A stretch of DNA of 64,000 nucleotides from Opitutia bacterium UBA7350 (GTDB lineage Bacteria > Verrucomicrobiota > Verrucomicrobiia > Opitutales > Coraliomargaritaceae): assembly GCA_949524905.1 (NCBI GenBank), contig CATINC010000007.1, positions 62,001-126,000 on the forward strand. The letters are read 5' to 3'. The notes under the pieces were generated by a model. It searched no databases, was not told the DNA's origin, and saw nothing but the letters and a program-made list of their open reading frames with translations. Position 1 is the first letter of the stretch. Each line of letters opens with the position of its first letter. Positions 30,901-39,934 of this stretch are shown here, one piece after another. The position numbers were made by a program, and so were the translations under genes.

Positions 30901-33325
30901 CACCAGCATGCAATTGCGCGCGAGAGATCTTTAAATAATCTGCCTGGTACTGCCGCTCTGTCTTGATGCGGATGCGCAAATACTTGGCTGCTTCAGGCGA
31001 ACGCACTGGAATCATAATACGGCAACTGCGCTCATCCAGTCCATTAGGCAGACGCAGGAGCATTTCATTATGAATCATTTCATTATCCGTATCTTTCCAA
31101 ATGGCTTGCAGGAAAACTCGGTTGTCGGGACTGCTCCGGTATTCAAGTTCGAAATCTACAACAAAATCACGCACAGATTTTGACCTCACATCCGTATGCA
31201 GAGTTAAGTAGTCTGCATGCTCGACAAAAAGACCGGAGTTGTTTTTCAGGGGCGCGATACGCATCGCCTCTGATGCTCGCAATCCAAGGGTCCAGTGATA
31301 AATTTTAGGAACACTTGGCTCATAAAAACTACGAGGACTGCCGCCACCGACTTCATGACGGAGGTATTCATTCCAAATTACTTCCACAAATTCTTCTGGA
31401 TGCTCCGTCCATCGTTTTGCCACTTCAAGATTTGCGGCATAGTCCCCCAAATCTAATCCCTCTAAGGAATCTCCACGACGCATCGCCGCTCCCAAGGCCA
31501 TCGGCACCGGGTCTGATTGATTTAAGCGCATAAAATATTCCAGCCGTGCATGCATAGGATCCTGTAAAAGATGCTCGGCATACTCCTCAAACCTTGCTCT
31601 TGCTTCAAGAAATACTCCAATTTTTTGCCTAATTGGGGTACTTCCGGCGAGGCTTGCCTCCACCAAAACACGTCGCGCCGCCTGCATTTCGGCATAATAT
31701 TCGGTAAACTGAAAGGCCTCCGATACCACTTCGATCCGTTGAGCATAAATCGAACCCTCAGTCACCATTGCGTGTGCACTCTCTATGTATCCACGCAATT
31801 CCTTCAGTAACGACTGCGGGAAAAGCTCAATTCCCGCCTCGTCTAAATAAAACTTAATCCAAAACCATTTCCCCTCATTGGCATTACGATGCTCCTCAGC
31901 TGATTCATAAAAAGCCCGAATCGATTCCGCTGCCGGGCCAAAAAAAGTAGTATAATATTCCTCAAGCAATGCCTCCGCATCCTGTCGTGGATTCCAAAGT
32001 AAGCGTGCGGCCAACCATGCCTTACCACCATCCATTCCCCAGGCAGACGGTAACTGCGAGAAAAACACCGTCACGTTATTTCTAGAAAGGTGACGCAGAC
32101 TCTCAGCAATCCAACGATTAAATTGACGTGGGTAAGGATATGGCGCCCCAAAGTAATAATCCCATGTGCCGATTCGTTCGGCCCCACTGCGTGACCAACG
32201 CTGAATCAGGGCTCGATCATCTGCGCGGTAATTTGGATCATGCCATTGGGCGCGGTCTGAAGTCAGCACCGGCATCACTCGTGGGTGGAGCTTAAAACTC
32301 GGCGATTGCTCCGTCCAATAATAGGCCAGTGCGGTCAGGTAGCGGTCCTCGCCCTCAGGCGTTTTCCATGCACCCCCTTCATTGAAAACTTTTTTTGCCA
32401 CCGCATTCATAAAGCTAAAAACATAATCGGTGAAATTAGGACGCCCACGATAATACTCCAGCGCCTCAAAAAATTCACGAGTATGCGCCTGTCCATCAAA
32501 ACTCGTATTGTCATTAATCGAGAGCGAGAAACTGACACTCTCGGGATTTAACTCAAAATGCCGCAGTGCCGTCTCTGCTGCGATCTCCACCGCCCGTGGA
32601 TGCAACAGATCTGGCATAGCATCCAAACGACCACTGCCCTTTGGAATTTTTTTGAAGCCCCGCACCAATGGAAAAATTTCCGGATCACTAGCGTAAACTT
32701 CCGGCGTGAAAATTTTCGCCATATTATGATTAAAGCTATAGCCTCCAATCAAACGATTGCGCTGTCCAAAATCCGTATTCATGGGGTGCAACCTGCGCTG
32801 AACAAAAGCGGGCCTTTCCCACCAGCGATGCTCCGGGAAAAAGCGCGGCACCTCACCCACGTAAGCCTTGCCCAGATCGCCCGCCCAGTACCAACGCGCC
32901 CCCAGCACATCATGGCACAGAGCGTAGATCCCGTTTAACAAACCAAGCTCCGCCTCCGCTCGGATGAAAATACGCGTGCGTTCCCGCTCAATTGTGAAAC
33001 TACCCACCGGCCAGGGTCGCCATAAACGCGCCCAATCCGGTTCATTGCGATACTCCAAGACAATGGCAAATTTCCGCGGCGCACCCGTCGCCAACTTAAG
33101 CCCGCTCGAACCCGGCACCCGCACCGCCCAAACCGCGTGCAGATCCGCCACCGCTGCTTCCAATTTTTCCGAAGCCCCCACCGGCAGCACCACCTCCTGC
33201 ACCGCCGCCAGTTCCAGCCGCGAGCTGTTGGGAATCGCTTGCGGTTTCCATACTTCCGCCAATAGCGTTGAGTTTACCAAAAACGCCAGCGATATAATAA
33301 AGTTTAGACGCTCTACATGCATCAA
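30875..33325 (-). CDS. Secreted DUF4838-domain protein, glycoside-hydrolase-like
   Basis: An 816-residue protein with an N-terminal signal-like hydrophobic stretch (about residues 6-22). The middle part resembles DUF4838 proteins, with an alpha-glucuronidase-like N-terminal region and a beta/alpha-barrel-type core; recognisable stretches are GIYALCHDVLGARWYWAGD, RRLHPMNTDFGQRN and the SLSINDNTSFD segment. These proteins are common in Verrucomicrobia and Planctomycetes and are presumed to bind or cleave polysaccharides, but the activity is unknown. The C-terminus looks like a beta-sandwich module. Its end overlaps the mnmM-like gene by 26 bp, and it lies beside the polysaccharide locus. Confidence 0.8.
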   Translation of the reverse strand: MMHVERLNFIISLAFLVNSTLLAEVWKPQAIPNSSRLELAAVQEVVLPVGASEKLEAAVADLHAVWAVRVPGSSGLKLATGAPRKFAIVLEYRNEPDWARLWRPWPVGSFTIERERTRIFIRAEAELGLLNGIYALCHDVLGARWYWAGDLGKAYVGEVPRFFPEHRWWERPAFVQRRLHPMNTDFGQRNRLIGGYSFNHNMAKIFTPEVYASDPEIFPLVRGFKKIPKGSGRLDAMPDLLHPRAVEIAAETALRHFELNPESVSFSLSINDNTSFDGQAHTREFFEALEYYRGRPNFTDYVFSFMNAVAKKVFNEGGAWKTPEGEDRYLTALAYYWTEQSPSFKLHPRVMPVLTSDRAQWHDPNYRADDRALIQRWSRSGAERIGTWDYYFGAPYPYPRQFNRWIAESLRHLSRNNVTVFFSQLPSAWGMDGGKAWLAARLLWNPRQDAEALLEEYYTTFFGPAAESIRAFYESAEEHRNANEGKWFWIKFYLDEAGIELFPQSLLKELRGYIESAHAMVTEGSIYAQRIEVVSEAFQFTEYYAEMQAARRVLVEASLAGSTPIRQKIGVFLEARARFEEYAEHLLQDPMHARLEYFMRLNQSDPVPMALGAAMRRGDSLEGLDLGDYAANLEVAKRWTEHPEEFVEVIWNEYLRHEVGGGSPRSFYEPSVPKIYHWTLGLRASEAMRIAPLKNNSGLFVEHADYLTLHTDVRSKSVRDFVVDFELEYRSSPDNRVFLQAIWKDTDNEMIHNEMLLRLPNGLDERSCRIMIPVRSPEAAKYLRIRIKTERQYQADYLKISRAQLHAGVKVLSLVE

Positions 33326-33336
33326 TTAAGTAGGAT

Positions 33337-34305
33337 TTAGTCCTTCTTTTTTGTACCAAACTCTGCACTTAAAGTGAGCTGTAAACTCTCTTTAAAACCA
33401 ATAGGTCGCACAAAACCAGAATTTTCCAGCTTGTCTGAATTGATTTCGGTTGAAGCACAAAACTTCTTTACTCGGATTGAACTAATCGGAAGAGCTCTGC
33501 CAATGACTTTTGCCAATAAATCAAAGCAGTATCCACCAAGAAGCCCAATGGAGTAAGGAATACGAAGCTGAGGGACTGCCTGTCCCTTATGTCGGTAAAT
33601 CTCGGAGACCAAAGTATTCATATCGAAATCCGGCTTATCCACATAATTGAAGACTTCCAAGTCAGAGAATCCATTCTCTAACTTATGCTCAATGAAAGCC
33701 ACCACATTCCCGACATAAGCCATCGACTTTCTGTTCTTCCCATTGCCAATCATCAAAAATTTTCCCGTATAAATCTGCTTCAAAAGATTATAAACATTAC
33801 CTCGATTTTTCTCCCCAAAAATCACGGTCGGACGAATTACCAATGCACTGCGGCCTGCACCTTTCGCAATCCACTCCTGTAGAACTTCCTCTGCGTCCCA
33901 CTTGCTTTGTCCGTAGTGATTAAAAGGCGCCTCTTTGGAGGTTTCCTTCGGCGGTTTCGGTTGGTTCATCCCATAAATCGCCACCGATGAGGTAAACACG
34001 ATCTGCTTCACTCCTGCCGCATCCATTGCTACCAACACGTTGCGCATCCCCTGCACGTTTACATCGTAGTAGAGTGAGGTCGGCGAGACATCATCACGGT
34101 GCTCAGCGGCGAGAAGAACAACCGCATCCTGCCCAGACAACTTTGCCGCATAAGACTCCGGATCGCGTACATCGGCAAGCTTCGTTATGGGCGCATGCGC
34201 ATCACTCGGCGCTTTGTCTAAATTCAAAACCTCATGCGTGCCCTGTAATAAAGTAATCAAACGAGTTCCGACAAAACCGGAACCTCCAATAGTGCAGATA
34301 TTCAT
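33337..34305 (-). CDS. NAD-dependent nucleotide-sugar epimerase/dehydratase
   Basis: A 322-residue extended SDR. The NAD-binding motif GGSGFVGTR starts at residue 7, and catalytic YGQSKWDAEEVL (Tyr-x3-Lys) sits in the middle with a TSSVAIYG serine region upstream. It would modify a UDP- or dTDP-sugar in the cytoplasm. Similar enzymes often lie beside WbuB-type glycosyltransferases, as here. The precise substrate cannot be told; RfbD-, WcaG- or galE-like activities are possible. It begins 42 bp after the end of the next gene upstream on the minus strand and marks the right-hand end of the polysaccharide locus. Confidence 0.85.
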   Translation of the reverse strand: MNICTIGGSGFVGTRLITLLQGTHEVLNLDKAPSDAHAPITKLADVRDPESYAAKLSGQDAVVLLAAEHRDDVSPTSLYYDVNVQGMRNVLVAMDAAGVKQIVFTSSVAIYGMNQPKPPKETSKEAPFNHYGQSKWDAEEVLQEWIAKGAGRSALVIRPTVIFGEKNRGNVYNLLKQIYTGKFLMIGNGKNRKSMAYVGNVVAFIEHKLENGFSDLEVFNYVDKPDFDMNTLVSEIYRHKGQAVPQLRIPYSIGLLGGYCFDLLAKVIGRALPISSIRVKKFCASTEINSDKLENSGFVRPIGFKESLQLTLSAEFGTKKKD

Positions 34306-34347
34306 AGAGTAATAGGTATAAAAGTCTAAAGTTAGGAAAGTTAGCCC

Positions 34348-35556
34348 CTACAATGCATCAAAAAGCTGACGATATTGCTGCTTAATTGTAGCATAGGAAT
34401 ATTTTAAACCCGCTTCCTTTCTAGAATTCTCGGACATCTTAACCCGTAATTCACCTTCATTTTTCAAACTTATGATTTGTTCAGCCAGATCTCTCGGCGA
34501 CTCCGGCGAAACCGCGACACCGAGCTTTGCTTCACGAATCACATCTGCAACTTCGGAATTATTATCGACAACTCCGAGGATCGGCTTGCCCGCTGCCATT
34601 AGATTATAAAGTCGCGACGGTACACTGATGCCAGCCATACCCTTTTTAAAGGCAAGCACCGACACATCTGCTGCATTCAGCGATGTGTTTAATTCCGCCC
34701 GATCTACAAAAGTACAAAAAGTTACATTTTCTAATTCGAGCTTACCTGCTCGCGCAACTACCTCCGCTTTACCACTGCCCTCCCCGATGAATAAAAAATG
34801 AACATCCCTTTCGTCTTCCAGTAGTTTCGCTGCTTCAATTATACTAAGAAGATCGTGTGTGCGACCGTGGTTGCCAGAATAATGCACAACGAACTTGTCG
34901 GTAAGATTCAGTTTTTGCAGCAACGCGTTCTCCGCTTTAGGCATTGGAATAATCTCATCGGTATCGCCCCAATTCGAGATGACTATCACTTGTGCCAATC
35001 CCATAGATTTACCCTCAACCAAGCGTGCCATATCGCGACCGAGCACGACTACACGATCCGCGGACGCATACAACTTACCACTCGCCCGCGAAAGCATCCG
35101 GTAGAACGGGTGGCTTGATTGCATCAATCCCAACGGCACAAAGACATCGGGGTAGACATCGTGTACTAGCAAAACGAATTTCGCGCCCTTCAACCAACAC
35201 ACCCAGCGAATCAGGAAAGGCAGTAGCGGGGGGTTCGTAACCACCAACACCTTATCATCTTTTTTAATCGAGAAGAACGCGCGCCATCCGATTGAAAGAC
35301 TCGTCGTGGCAAAATTCAACAAGCGCCCCCATATCTTACGCGGATCACAGGTCGTCGACCAGCATCGTCGAATATCAACACCATTATGCTTCTCCCACTT
35401 AGGAGCCTCGATACCACGCTGATTATAGCACGGTTGTGCACAGAGCACATTCACTGAATCTTTTTCCGCAAGTCCTTCGGCAATACCCGTTAAAATATGG
35501 CCCGTTGCATTCTGCTCGGGGTAATAGAGTTCCGAAACAATAATGATTTTATCCAT
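34348..35556 (-). CDS. Glycosyltransferase family 4, WbuB-like
   Basis: A 402-residue GT-B glycosyltransferase. The N-terminus has SELYYPEQNATGHIL, the family's acceptor-side signature. The donor-side motifs include NWGDTDEIIPMP and AGISVPSRLYNLMAAGKPI, the E-x7-E-like segment typical of GT4. WbuB in E. coli O26 transfers L-FucNAc; the sugar here is not known. It would work on the cytoplasmic face of the membrane on undecaprenyl-linked intermediates. A degraded second copy of its 5' end lies at 36312-36470, along with the upstream neighbour's tail. It starts directly after the C-terminal remnant at 35579. Confidence 0.88.
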   Translation of the reverse strand: MDKIIIVSELYYPEQNATGHILTGIAEGLAEKDSVNVLCAQPCYNQRGIEAPKWEKHNGVDIRRCWSTTCDPRKIWGRLLNFATTSLSIGWRAFFSIKKDDKVLVVTNPPLLPFLIRWVCWLKGAKFVLLVHDVYPDVFVPLGLMQSSHPFYRMLSRASGKLYASADRVVVLGRDMARLVEGKSMGLAQVIVISNWGDTDEIIPMPKAENALLQKLNLTDKFVVHYSGNHGRTHDLLSIIEAAKLLEDERDVHFLFIGEGSGKAEVVARAGKLELENVTFCTFVDRAELNTSLNAADVSVLAFKKGMAGISVPSRLYNLMAAGKPILGVVDNNSEVADVIREAKLGVAVSPESPRDLAEQIISLKNEGELRVKMSENSRKEAGLKYSYATIKQQYRQLFDAL

Positions 35557-35578
35557 CGGTAATTTGAATCAATTTTTC

Positions 35579-35735
35579 TTAATGGACCTCTCGCTTAAAG
35601 CGAGCCTCATAATGCGCACGTGCCGCATGACTCATTGATTGATACCGCTCAGCGTTAGCAGCTAGTCTCCCCGCTGTATCTGCTACTGTTTGGGATACTT
35701 GTGGCCAAATGTCTCCTGCGCCAATACTATTCGGT
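35579..35735 (-). pseudogene. C-terminal remnant of a glycosyltransferase
   Basis: On the minus strand, about 50 codons read SIGAGDIWPQVSQTVADTA through SHAARAHYEARFKREVH and stop at 35579, 22 nt before the WbuB-like start. The helix-rich, basic tail is typical of glycosyltransferase family 4 C-termini. The frame is blocked by a stop just upstream near 35741, so only the 3' end of the gene remains. A partly matching tail and spacer recur at 36471-36520. Confidence 0.5.
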
Positions 35736-35858
35736 AAGCTCTAGAATGCTATTAATCAAGCAACTAGGGACAGTATTAAAAAAGAACTGATAGTCAATAA
35801 ATTGCGACATTACCATATGATAGAGATCAACTAGCTAAAAAATTCCTAAATGCAGTAT

Positions 35859-36293
35859 TTAGACAGTTAATGGCCTTATCCCAATTTTACGAGCAGGAAT
35901 TCCAGCCCAAATCTCATTATCTCCGATAGAAGATAAAACCACTGCATTTGCGCCGACTATTGCATTCTCACCGATCACAAGAGTCCCTCTTGTCCCAATA
36001 ATTTTAGCTCCCGCAGATATAATCGCTCCCTTTCGTATAATGAAACCCTTTAAGTCCTCACTTTTAATGTGAATATCGCCCCTCCCAATAGTCACGCCAT
36101 GGTAAATCCTCACACCATCCTCAATCTGAGTTTTTGTATGAATCACAGTGCCCATACCATAGTGCTCAAAGAGAACTCCCCTCCCCAACTTGACCGATTT
36201 CGGTATTTGCAGACCTATGCACAACAGTATCCCACGAAAAAAAATACCCAGAATCGGGATGCGTGATAGCTCAATCAACAAACGTATTTTCAT
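35859..36293 (-). CDS. Left-handed beta-helix (hexapeptide) acyltransferase, CysE/WcaB-like
   Basis: This 144-residue protein has hexapeptide-repeat character from about residue 35 (KLGRGVLFEHYGMGTVIH, GVRIYHGVTIGRGDIH, GAIISAGAKIIG, VIGENAIVGANAVVL) and ends IWAGIPARKIG, which is the serine acetyltransferase-like family used for sugar O- or N-acetylation in polysaccharide loci. An N-terminal hydrophobic stretch (about 10-29) may bind the membrane. A polysaccharide acetyltransferase is the natural reading; the acceptor is unknown. It lies between two stretches of glycosyltransferase gene debris and is the only intact gene in that interval. Confidence 0.8.
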   Translation of the reverse strand: MKIRLLIELSRIPILGIFFRGILLCIGLQIPKSVKLGRGVLFEHYGMGTVIHTKTQIEDGVRIYHGVTIGRGDIHIKSEDLKGFIIRKGAIISAGAKIIGTRGTLVIGENAIVGANAVVLSSIGDNEIWAGIPARKIGIRPLTV

Positions 36294-36311
36294 AATATTT
36301 AGTGTCCTATT

Positions 36312-36470
36312 TTAGCCAGATAGGCTCCTGTGTTTACTTTTGTAAGATAATGCTCTCTGTTGTGCATTATTAAACTGGGATCCCTCAGCCAACCCTTTCG
36401 AAATCCTAGTTAAAAAAACCTTTGCATTCTCCTCTGGATAGTAAAGCCCTGAGATAATAATTTTATCCAT
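36312..36470 (-). pseudogene. 5' remnant of a second WbuB-like glycosyltransferase
   Basis: A 52-codon frame, ATG at 36470 and stop at 36312, begins MDKIIISGLYYPEENA and includes ISKGLAEGS, clearly similar to the first residues of the intact WbuB-like gene at 35556. One codon is missing relative to that gene and similarity fades near the end. The rest of the enzyme is absent. The intergenic spacer and preceding C-terminal codons (YKAQLAIQREDH, stop near 36484) also match those at the intact locus. Confidence 0.65.
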
Positions 36471-36563
36471 AGATAAATTGAATCAACTTTTTCCTAATGG
36501 TCTTCTCGCTGGATGGCTAATTGTGCTTTATAACTGAGGAATTTTTTTGAGATCATCAAACTA

Positions 36564-37736
36564 CTAATCTAATATCTGCCGCTTAAACATCAAATGCTCC
36601 CAACGCTCTAGATAACGTTCACGATTGAAATCACGCGTAAAGCGACTTAACCCTCCGAGGGCAATTTTTGCCCTCAATTCGTGATCATCGCACAAGGTAG
36701 CAATAGCCTGAGTAACGTTTAAAGTGTTCGGGTCTTCTAAAATAATTGCACTTTTATCATCTACAGTCGAGGGCAGTTCTCCAACAGTTGAAGTTACCAC
36801 TGCGCAACCAAAGGCCATTGCTTCAATGACGACTAATGGCTGGGCTTCTACTTTGTAACGACTGGGTAGTACAAATATGTGTGCCTTTTCATATAAGGCT
36901 TGTTTTTCTATGCCTTTAGCTTGCTCCATTCTTTCAAGATGAACACTTGGAGATCCATTTATAAGACTGATTTTTTTATTCACCCATTGTTGCGCCTCAT
37001 CAAAAGATTTAAATCTTTCTGAATAAGGAGTAATCGTAATTGGACCGCAAAGAGTAGCGTGAATTTTGAAGCCCTCCGGCGGGGATAACCCATGAATTGC
37101 TTCTAGGTATTCTGGAAAGCCTTTAGTATCAATTAAACTACTAAGAAATAAAATACGAATAACCTTATCTCCTAGTTCATGCTTCGTTTGAACAAATTCG
37201 GCGTTTGCCCCACTATATTCACTTACATTAGGAACGATGACAACCTTGCTGCGGGGGATTCCCAATTCCACCAAAATTTCTTTATGCTTAGCACCTAGGC
37301 AAGTCACATAATTACACCGCTTAATTATCCAACGGAATAATCGCGCCTCCAAACAACCATGGTGCCACTCACTAAATAAGCTGCCGTTGAGAGCTACTAC
37401 ACATACAAAGCTTGAGGGGCGGCGCCCTAATGTAGAGAGAAATAAACAAATCCCATCTCGTAACATTGCTACAGGCGTTTGCCCAAGCGTAACGTGTATT
37501 GCAGCTAGATTGAAAAACCTCAAAAATCCGGCAGATAAAAAGCACTTTGTAAGGCTGAGGAGATAGAACAAGTAAACCAATAAGCTGATTTTGCTGGCAG
37601 TTCGATCTAAAGCCGGGGTCAGTAACTTAATTCTAGAATAGCCCCTATCGCTAAGACCCTCTACTATAAGTTCGGTTGCAGCTGCTTGACCCGAAAATCC
37701 TTTCTTAGGTTTTGAATAAATAAAGAGCGCTTTCAT
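36564..37736 (-). CDS. Glycosyltransferase family 4
   Basis: A 390-residue GT-B fold protein. FSGQAAATELIVEGL forms the acceptor-side N-terminal loop; the donor domain has LFLSSLIDTKGFPEYLEAI, then HIFVLPSRYKVEAQPLVVIE with AMAFGCAVV, the GT4 nucleotide-sugar-binding stretch with its E-x7-E layout. It would add one sugar of the repeat unit at the cytoplasmic membrane. The acceptor and sugar are not deducible. Length is normal and no stop or frameshift is seen. It is separated from the remnants at 36.3-36.5 kb by about 90 bp and from the next gene by an AT-rich 133-bp gap. Confidence 0.88.
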   Translation of the reverse strand: MKALFIYSKPKKGFSGQAAATELIVEGLSDRGYSRIKLLTPALDRTASKISLLVYLFYLLSLTKCFLSAGFLRFFNLAAIHVTLGQTPVAMLRDGICLFLSTLGRRPSSFVCVVALNGSLFSEWHHGCLEARLFRWIIKRCNYVTCLGAKHKEILVELGIPRSKVVIVPNVSEYSGANAEFVQTKHELGDKVIRILFLSSLIDTKGFPEYLEAIHGLSPPEGFKIHATLCGPITITPYSERFKSFDEAQQWVNKKISLINGSPSVHLERMEQAKGIEKQALYEKAHIFVLPSRYKVEAQPLVVIEAMAFGCAVVTSTVGELPSTVDDKSAIILEDPNTLNVTQAIATLCDDHELRAKIALGGLSRFTRDFNRERYLERWEHLMFKRQILD

Positions 37737-37869
37737 TAAAATTTAGCATTATTAACGGCAACTGAATTTAAGATAGCATAATACAAATAAGAAATAGGGC
37801 GTATATTAAATTGAAATTACGCATTGTATGCATATTTTATAAATATAATACTATAAACGTACTTTCATA

Positions 37870-38967
37870 TCAACCCCCTTCGACAGCATTCACAACCCCA
37901 TCCTGCATCGCCTCAAAAGAATAGTGTGAAGCCGTCCATGCAGACACTTTTTTTCGCCTCGAAAGTGATGCCTCTGTTGTCGCCGCCATGCGCTGTAAAT
38001 GTTCTGCTAAGGACTGCGGGTCATTAGACTCAAAGAACTCTGCATTAAAGCCCTCTTTACAGGTTTCAATTTCGGGTGAATGAAACTCATCACGCGCAAC
38101 TAACATCGGGACACCAAAACTAAATGACTGCGTGGCCGAGAGACCAACATATCCAGGTGATACCGAACAGATTGCTCGCTGATAATAAGCCCGAAGTTCT
38201 GCAATGCCGGATACATGTCCTGCAAAATTCACCTTATCTGCCACTCCAGCCTCTTCAGCGAGGGTCTCAAGATGTTGACGCTCCGCGCCGGCTCCAACAA
38301 AAACTAAGCGTATGTGCTCTGCCAATAATGAATCTTGTTGAGCGCGAATGTAGCCTTCGAGTAAAAGTCGCACCTTCTTCTTTTCAACAAGACGACCTAC
38401 GTAAAGTATTGAATCTACCTCATCGTGTGCAGCCTCAACAGGCATACAATCGGCAGCAGATACGCAAGAATTGGCCGCTACCCAGACTTTTAGGCTAGGG
38501 TGACGCGCCCGAAGCATCTTAGCCTGACTTTCTGTATAGGCGATGAACCCATCACAAAAAAATAAATACACCCCGCGCAAGCTTGTAGCCAAACCACTCC
38601 GTCCTTCTGCGTGCCCCCACAATATAGTGCGACGCCCAAGCCACTTCCGCCTGAGTTGTATCCACAGATTTGAAAGAATACGCATATTACCATTTAAGAT
38701 CGCGACATCCGCATCAATTAATTTGCGAACACACCCAACTTGCCATAAGAAACAATCGCCCAAAAGGTAAATATTCTGAACTCGCTCAAAATGATTCCAT
38801 GCCCTTGGAGTTGAAACTGGAGATCCTCCAAAATCCGCACCCCCAGCAAAAACCTGAAATCGTGTGCCCCATTTTTGGCGCAATAATAAAAACAATCCCA
38901 TGCGGTAGTCAGGTATGATCGCCTGCTGCAAGCGCACGACTTTGTCTTTTTTTATGCATCTATCCAT
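37870..38967 (-). CDS. Glycosyltransferase family 4-like
   Basis: A 365-residue GT-B type enzyme. Recognisable parts are VRLQQAIIPDYRMGLFLLL near the start, a central SILYVGRLVEKKKVRLLLE that starts the donor domain, and SVSPGYVGLSATQSFSFGVP, which corresponds to the GT4 donor-binding region though the second Glu is not obvious. It is likely to extend the polysaccharide repeat unit. It stands 133 bp from the glycosyltransferase downstream and 226 bp from the gene upstream, both AT-rich gaps. Which sugar it transfers is unknown. Confidence 0.85.
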   Translation of the reverse strand: MDRCIKKDKVVRLQQAIIPDYRMGLFLLLRQKWGTRFQVFAGGADFGGSPVSTPRAWNHFERVQNIYLLGDCFLWQVGCVRKLIDADVAILNGNMRILSNLWIQLRRKWLGRRTILWGHAEGRSGLATSLRGVYLFFCDGFIAYTESQAKMLRARHPSLKVWVAANSCVSAADCMPVEAAHDEVDSILYVGRLVEKKKVRLLLEGYIRAQQDSLLAEHIRLVFVGAGAERQHLETLAEEAGVADKVNFAGHVSGIAELRAYYQRAICSVSPGYVGLSATQSFSFGVPMLVARDEFHSPEIETCKEGFNAEFFESNDPQSLAEHLQRMAATTEASLSRRKKVSAWTASHYSFEAMQDGVVNAVEGG

Positions 38968-39193
38968 ATCTACAAAGTATCACAACCCAAAACCAGCCAC
39001 GTTAAACAAACCATCAGCATACAGACAGATACTATTTCATGTAATGAAATACGATTTAGTGAGAGCACGCCATACTTCATTTATAGAATCGCTATGGTTG
39101 ATCTCGTAACACAAAACTAATTAACTCTATTCTTAGAAAATTCATCCCAAACTACATCAATGTTTCCCATCGAGAATCCTTCATCGTTGGCAT

Positions 39194-39928
39194 TTAACGC
39201 CGTAACGCTTCTTCGCAAAGACGCCGCGCGTCGTCCCGCTTGCCTTCAATTAATAGATCGCACACGCGACGAGTTGTCGCGAAACATTTTTCGAGGTTCG
39301 CGCGGTAGTGGTCCGAAATTTGCATACTTGTAGTTTTTCTTACCTTTCGAGAAGGCAAAGCAAATTTGCCCCCTTCTCGCAGTCCGACAAAGGCGAGCAC
39401 CTCGGATTCCTTTGACCAAAAATCGTTATAATCAATAAAATAGACTTCTTCACTCTTTTGATCGGCCTTTAGCCATCGGTAGAGCTGAGGAAGAAATAGG
39501 AAGTCGCTGCCACCTTTACTAAATTGCGACAAGTCCATCTCCGGACTCAGCTTCGAGGCGCCGCACATCCAGATGTGATAAGCGAAGTATCCCCGGCGAT
39601 CCAGCGACAATGCGGCTTCTACGGGATCACCGAGAACAAAGATGATCTTCGGTCTACGAGCTCCCCAGAAGCGCGGCTTCACAGACAGGTGCTTTAAACC
39701 ATCTTCATTACCAGGTTCGTTTGTCTCGAGAAATTGCGACAAGTGCTTAATAAAAAATGTCGTAGCAACCCCTCCAGCGGACACGATTAAAACATCGCGT
39801 TTCTTTAGGGAATACAAACCAGTCCTCGCCAGCAGAATCCGGAAAGCCGAAAGAGCTGTCCACTTGACTGGCCGGAACAGGTTCTTAATTTTTATTATCA
39901 ACTTCATGCTATAAAGATATAGCCCCAC
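39194..39928 (-). CDS. Divergent sulfotransferase-like protein
   Basis: The 244-residue protein has two elements like the PAPS-binding loops of sulfotransferases: VLIVSAGGVATTFFIKHL near residues 46-63 (5'-phosphosulfate-loop position) and IIFVLGDPVEAALSLDRRG near 94-112 (3'-phosphate-loop position). The rest is unlike well-known subfamilies. With two clearer sulfotransferases in the same locus, a role in polysaccharide sulfation is plausible, but this is inference. The start may be 39928 or Met8 at 39907. It overlaps none of its neighbours and follows the adjacent glycosyltransferase after 6 bp. Confidence 0.55.
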   Translation of the reverse strand: MGLYLYSMKLIIKIKNLFRPVKWTALSAFRILLARTGLYSLKKRDVLIVSAGGVATTFFIKHLSQFLETNEPGNEDGLKHLSVKPRFWGARRPKIIFVLGDPVEAALSLDRRGYFAYHIWMCGASKLSPEMDLSQFSKGGSDFLFLPQLYRWLKADQKSEEVYFIDYNDFWSKESEVLAFVGLREGGKFALPSRKVRKTTSMQISDHYRANLEKCFATTRRVCDLLIEGKRDDARRLCEEALRR

Positions 39929-39934
39929 AAGGGC

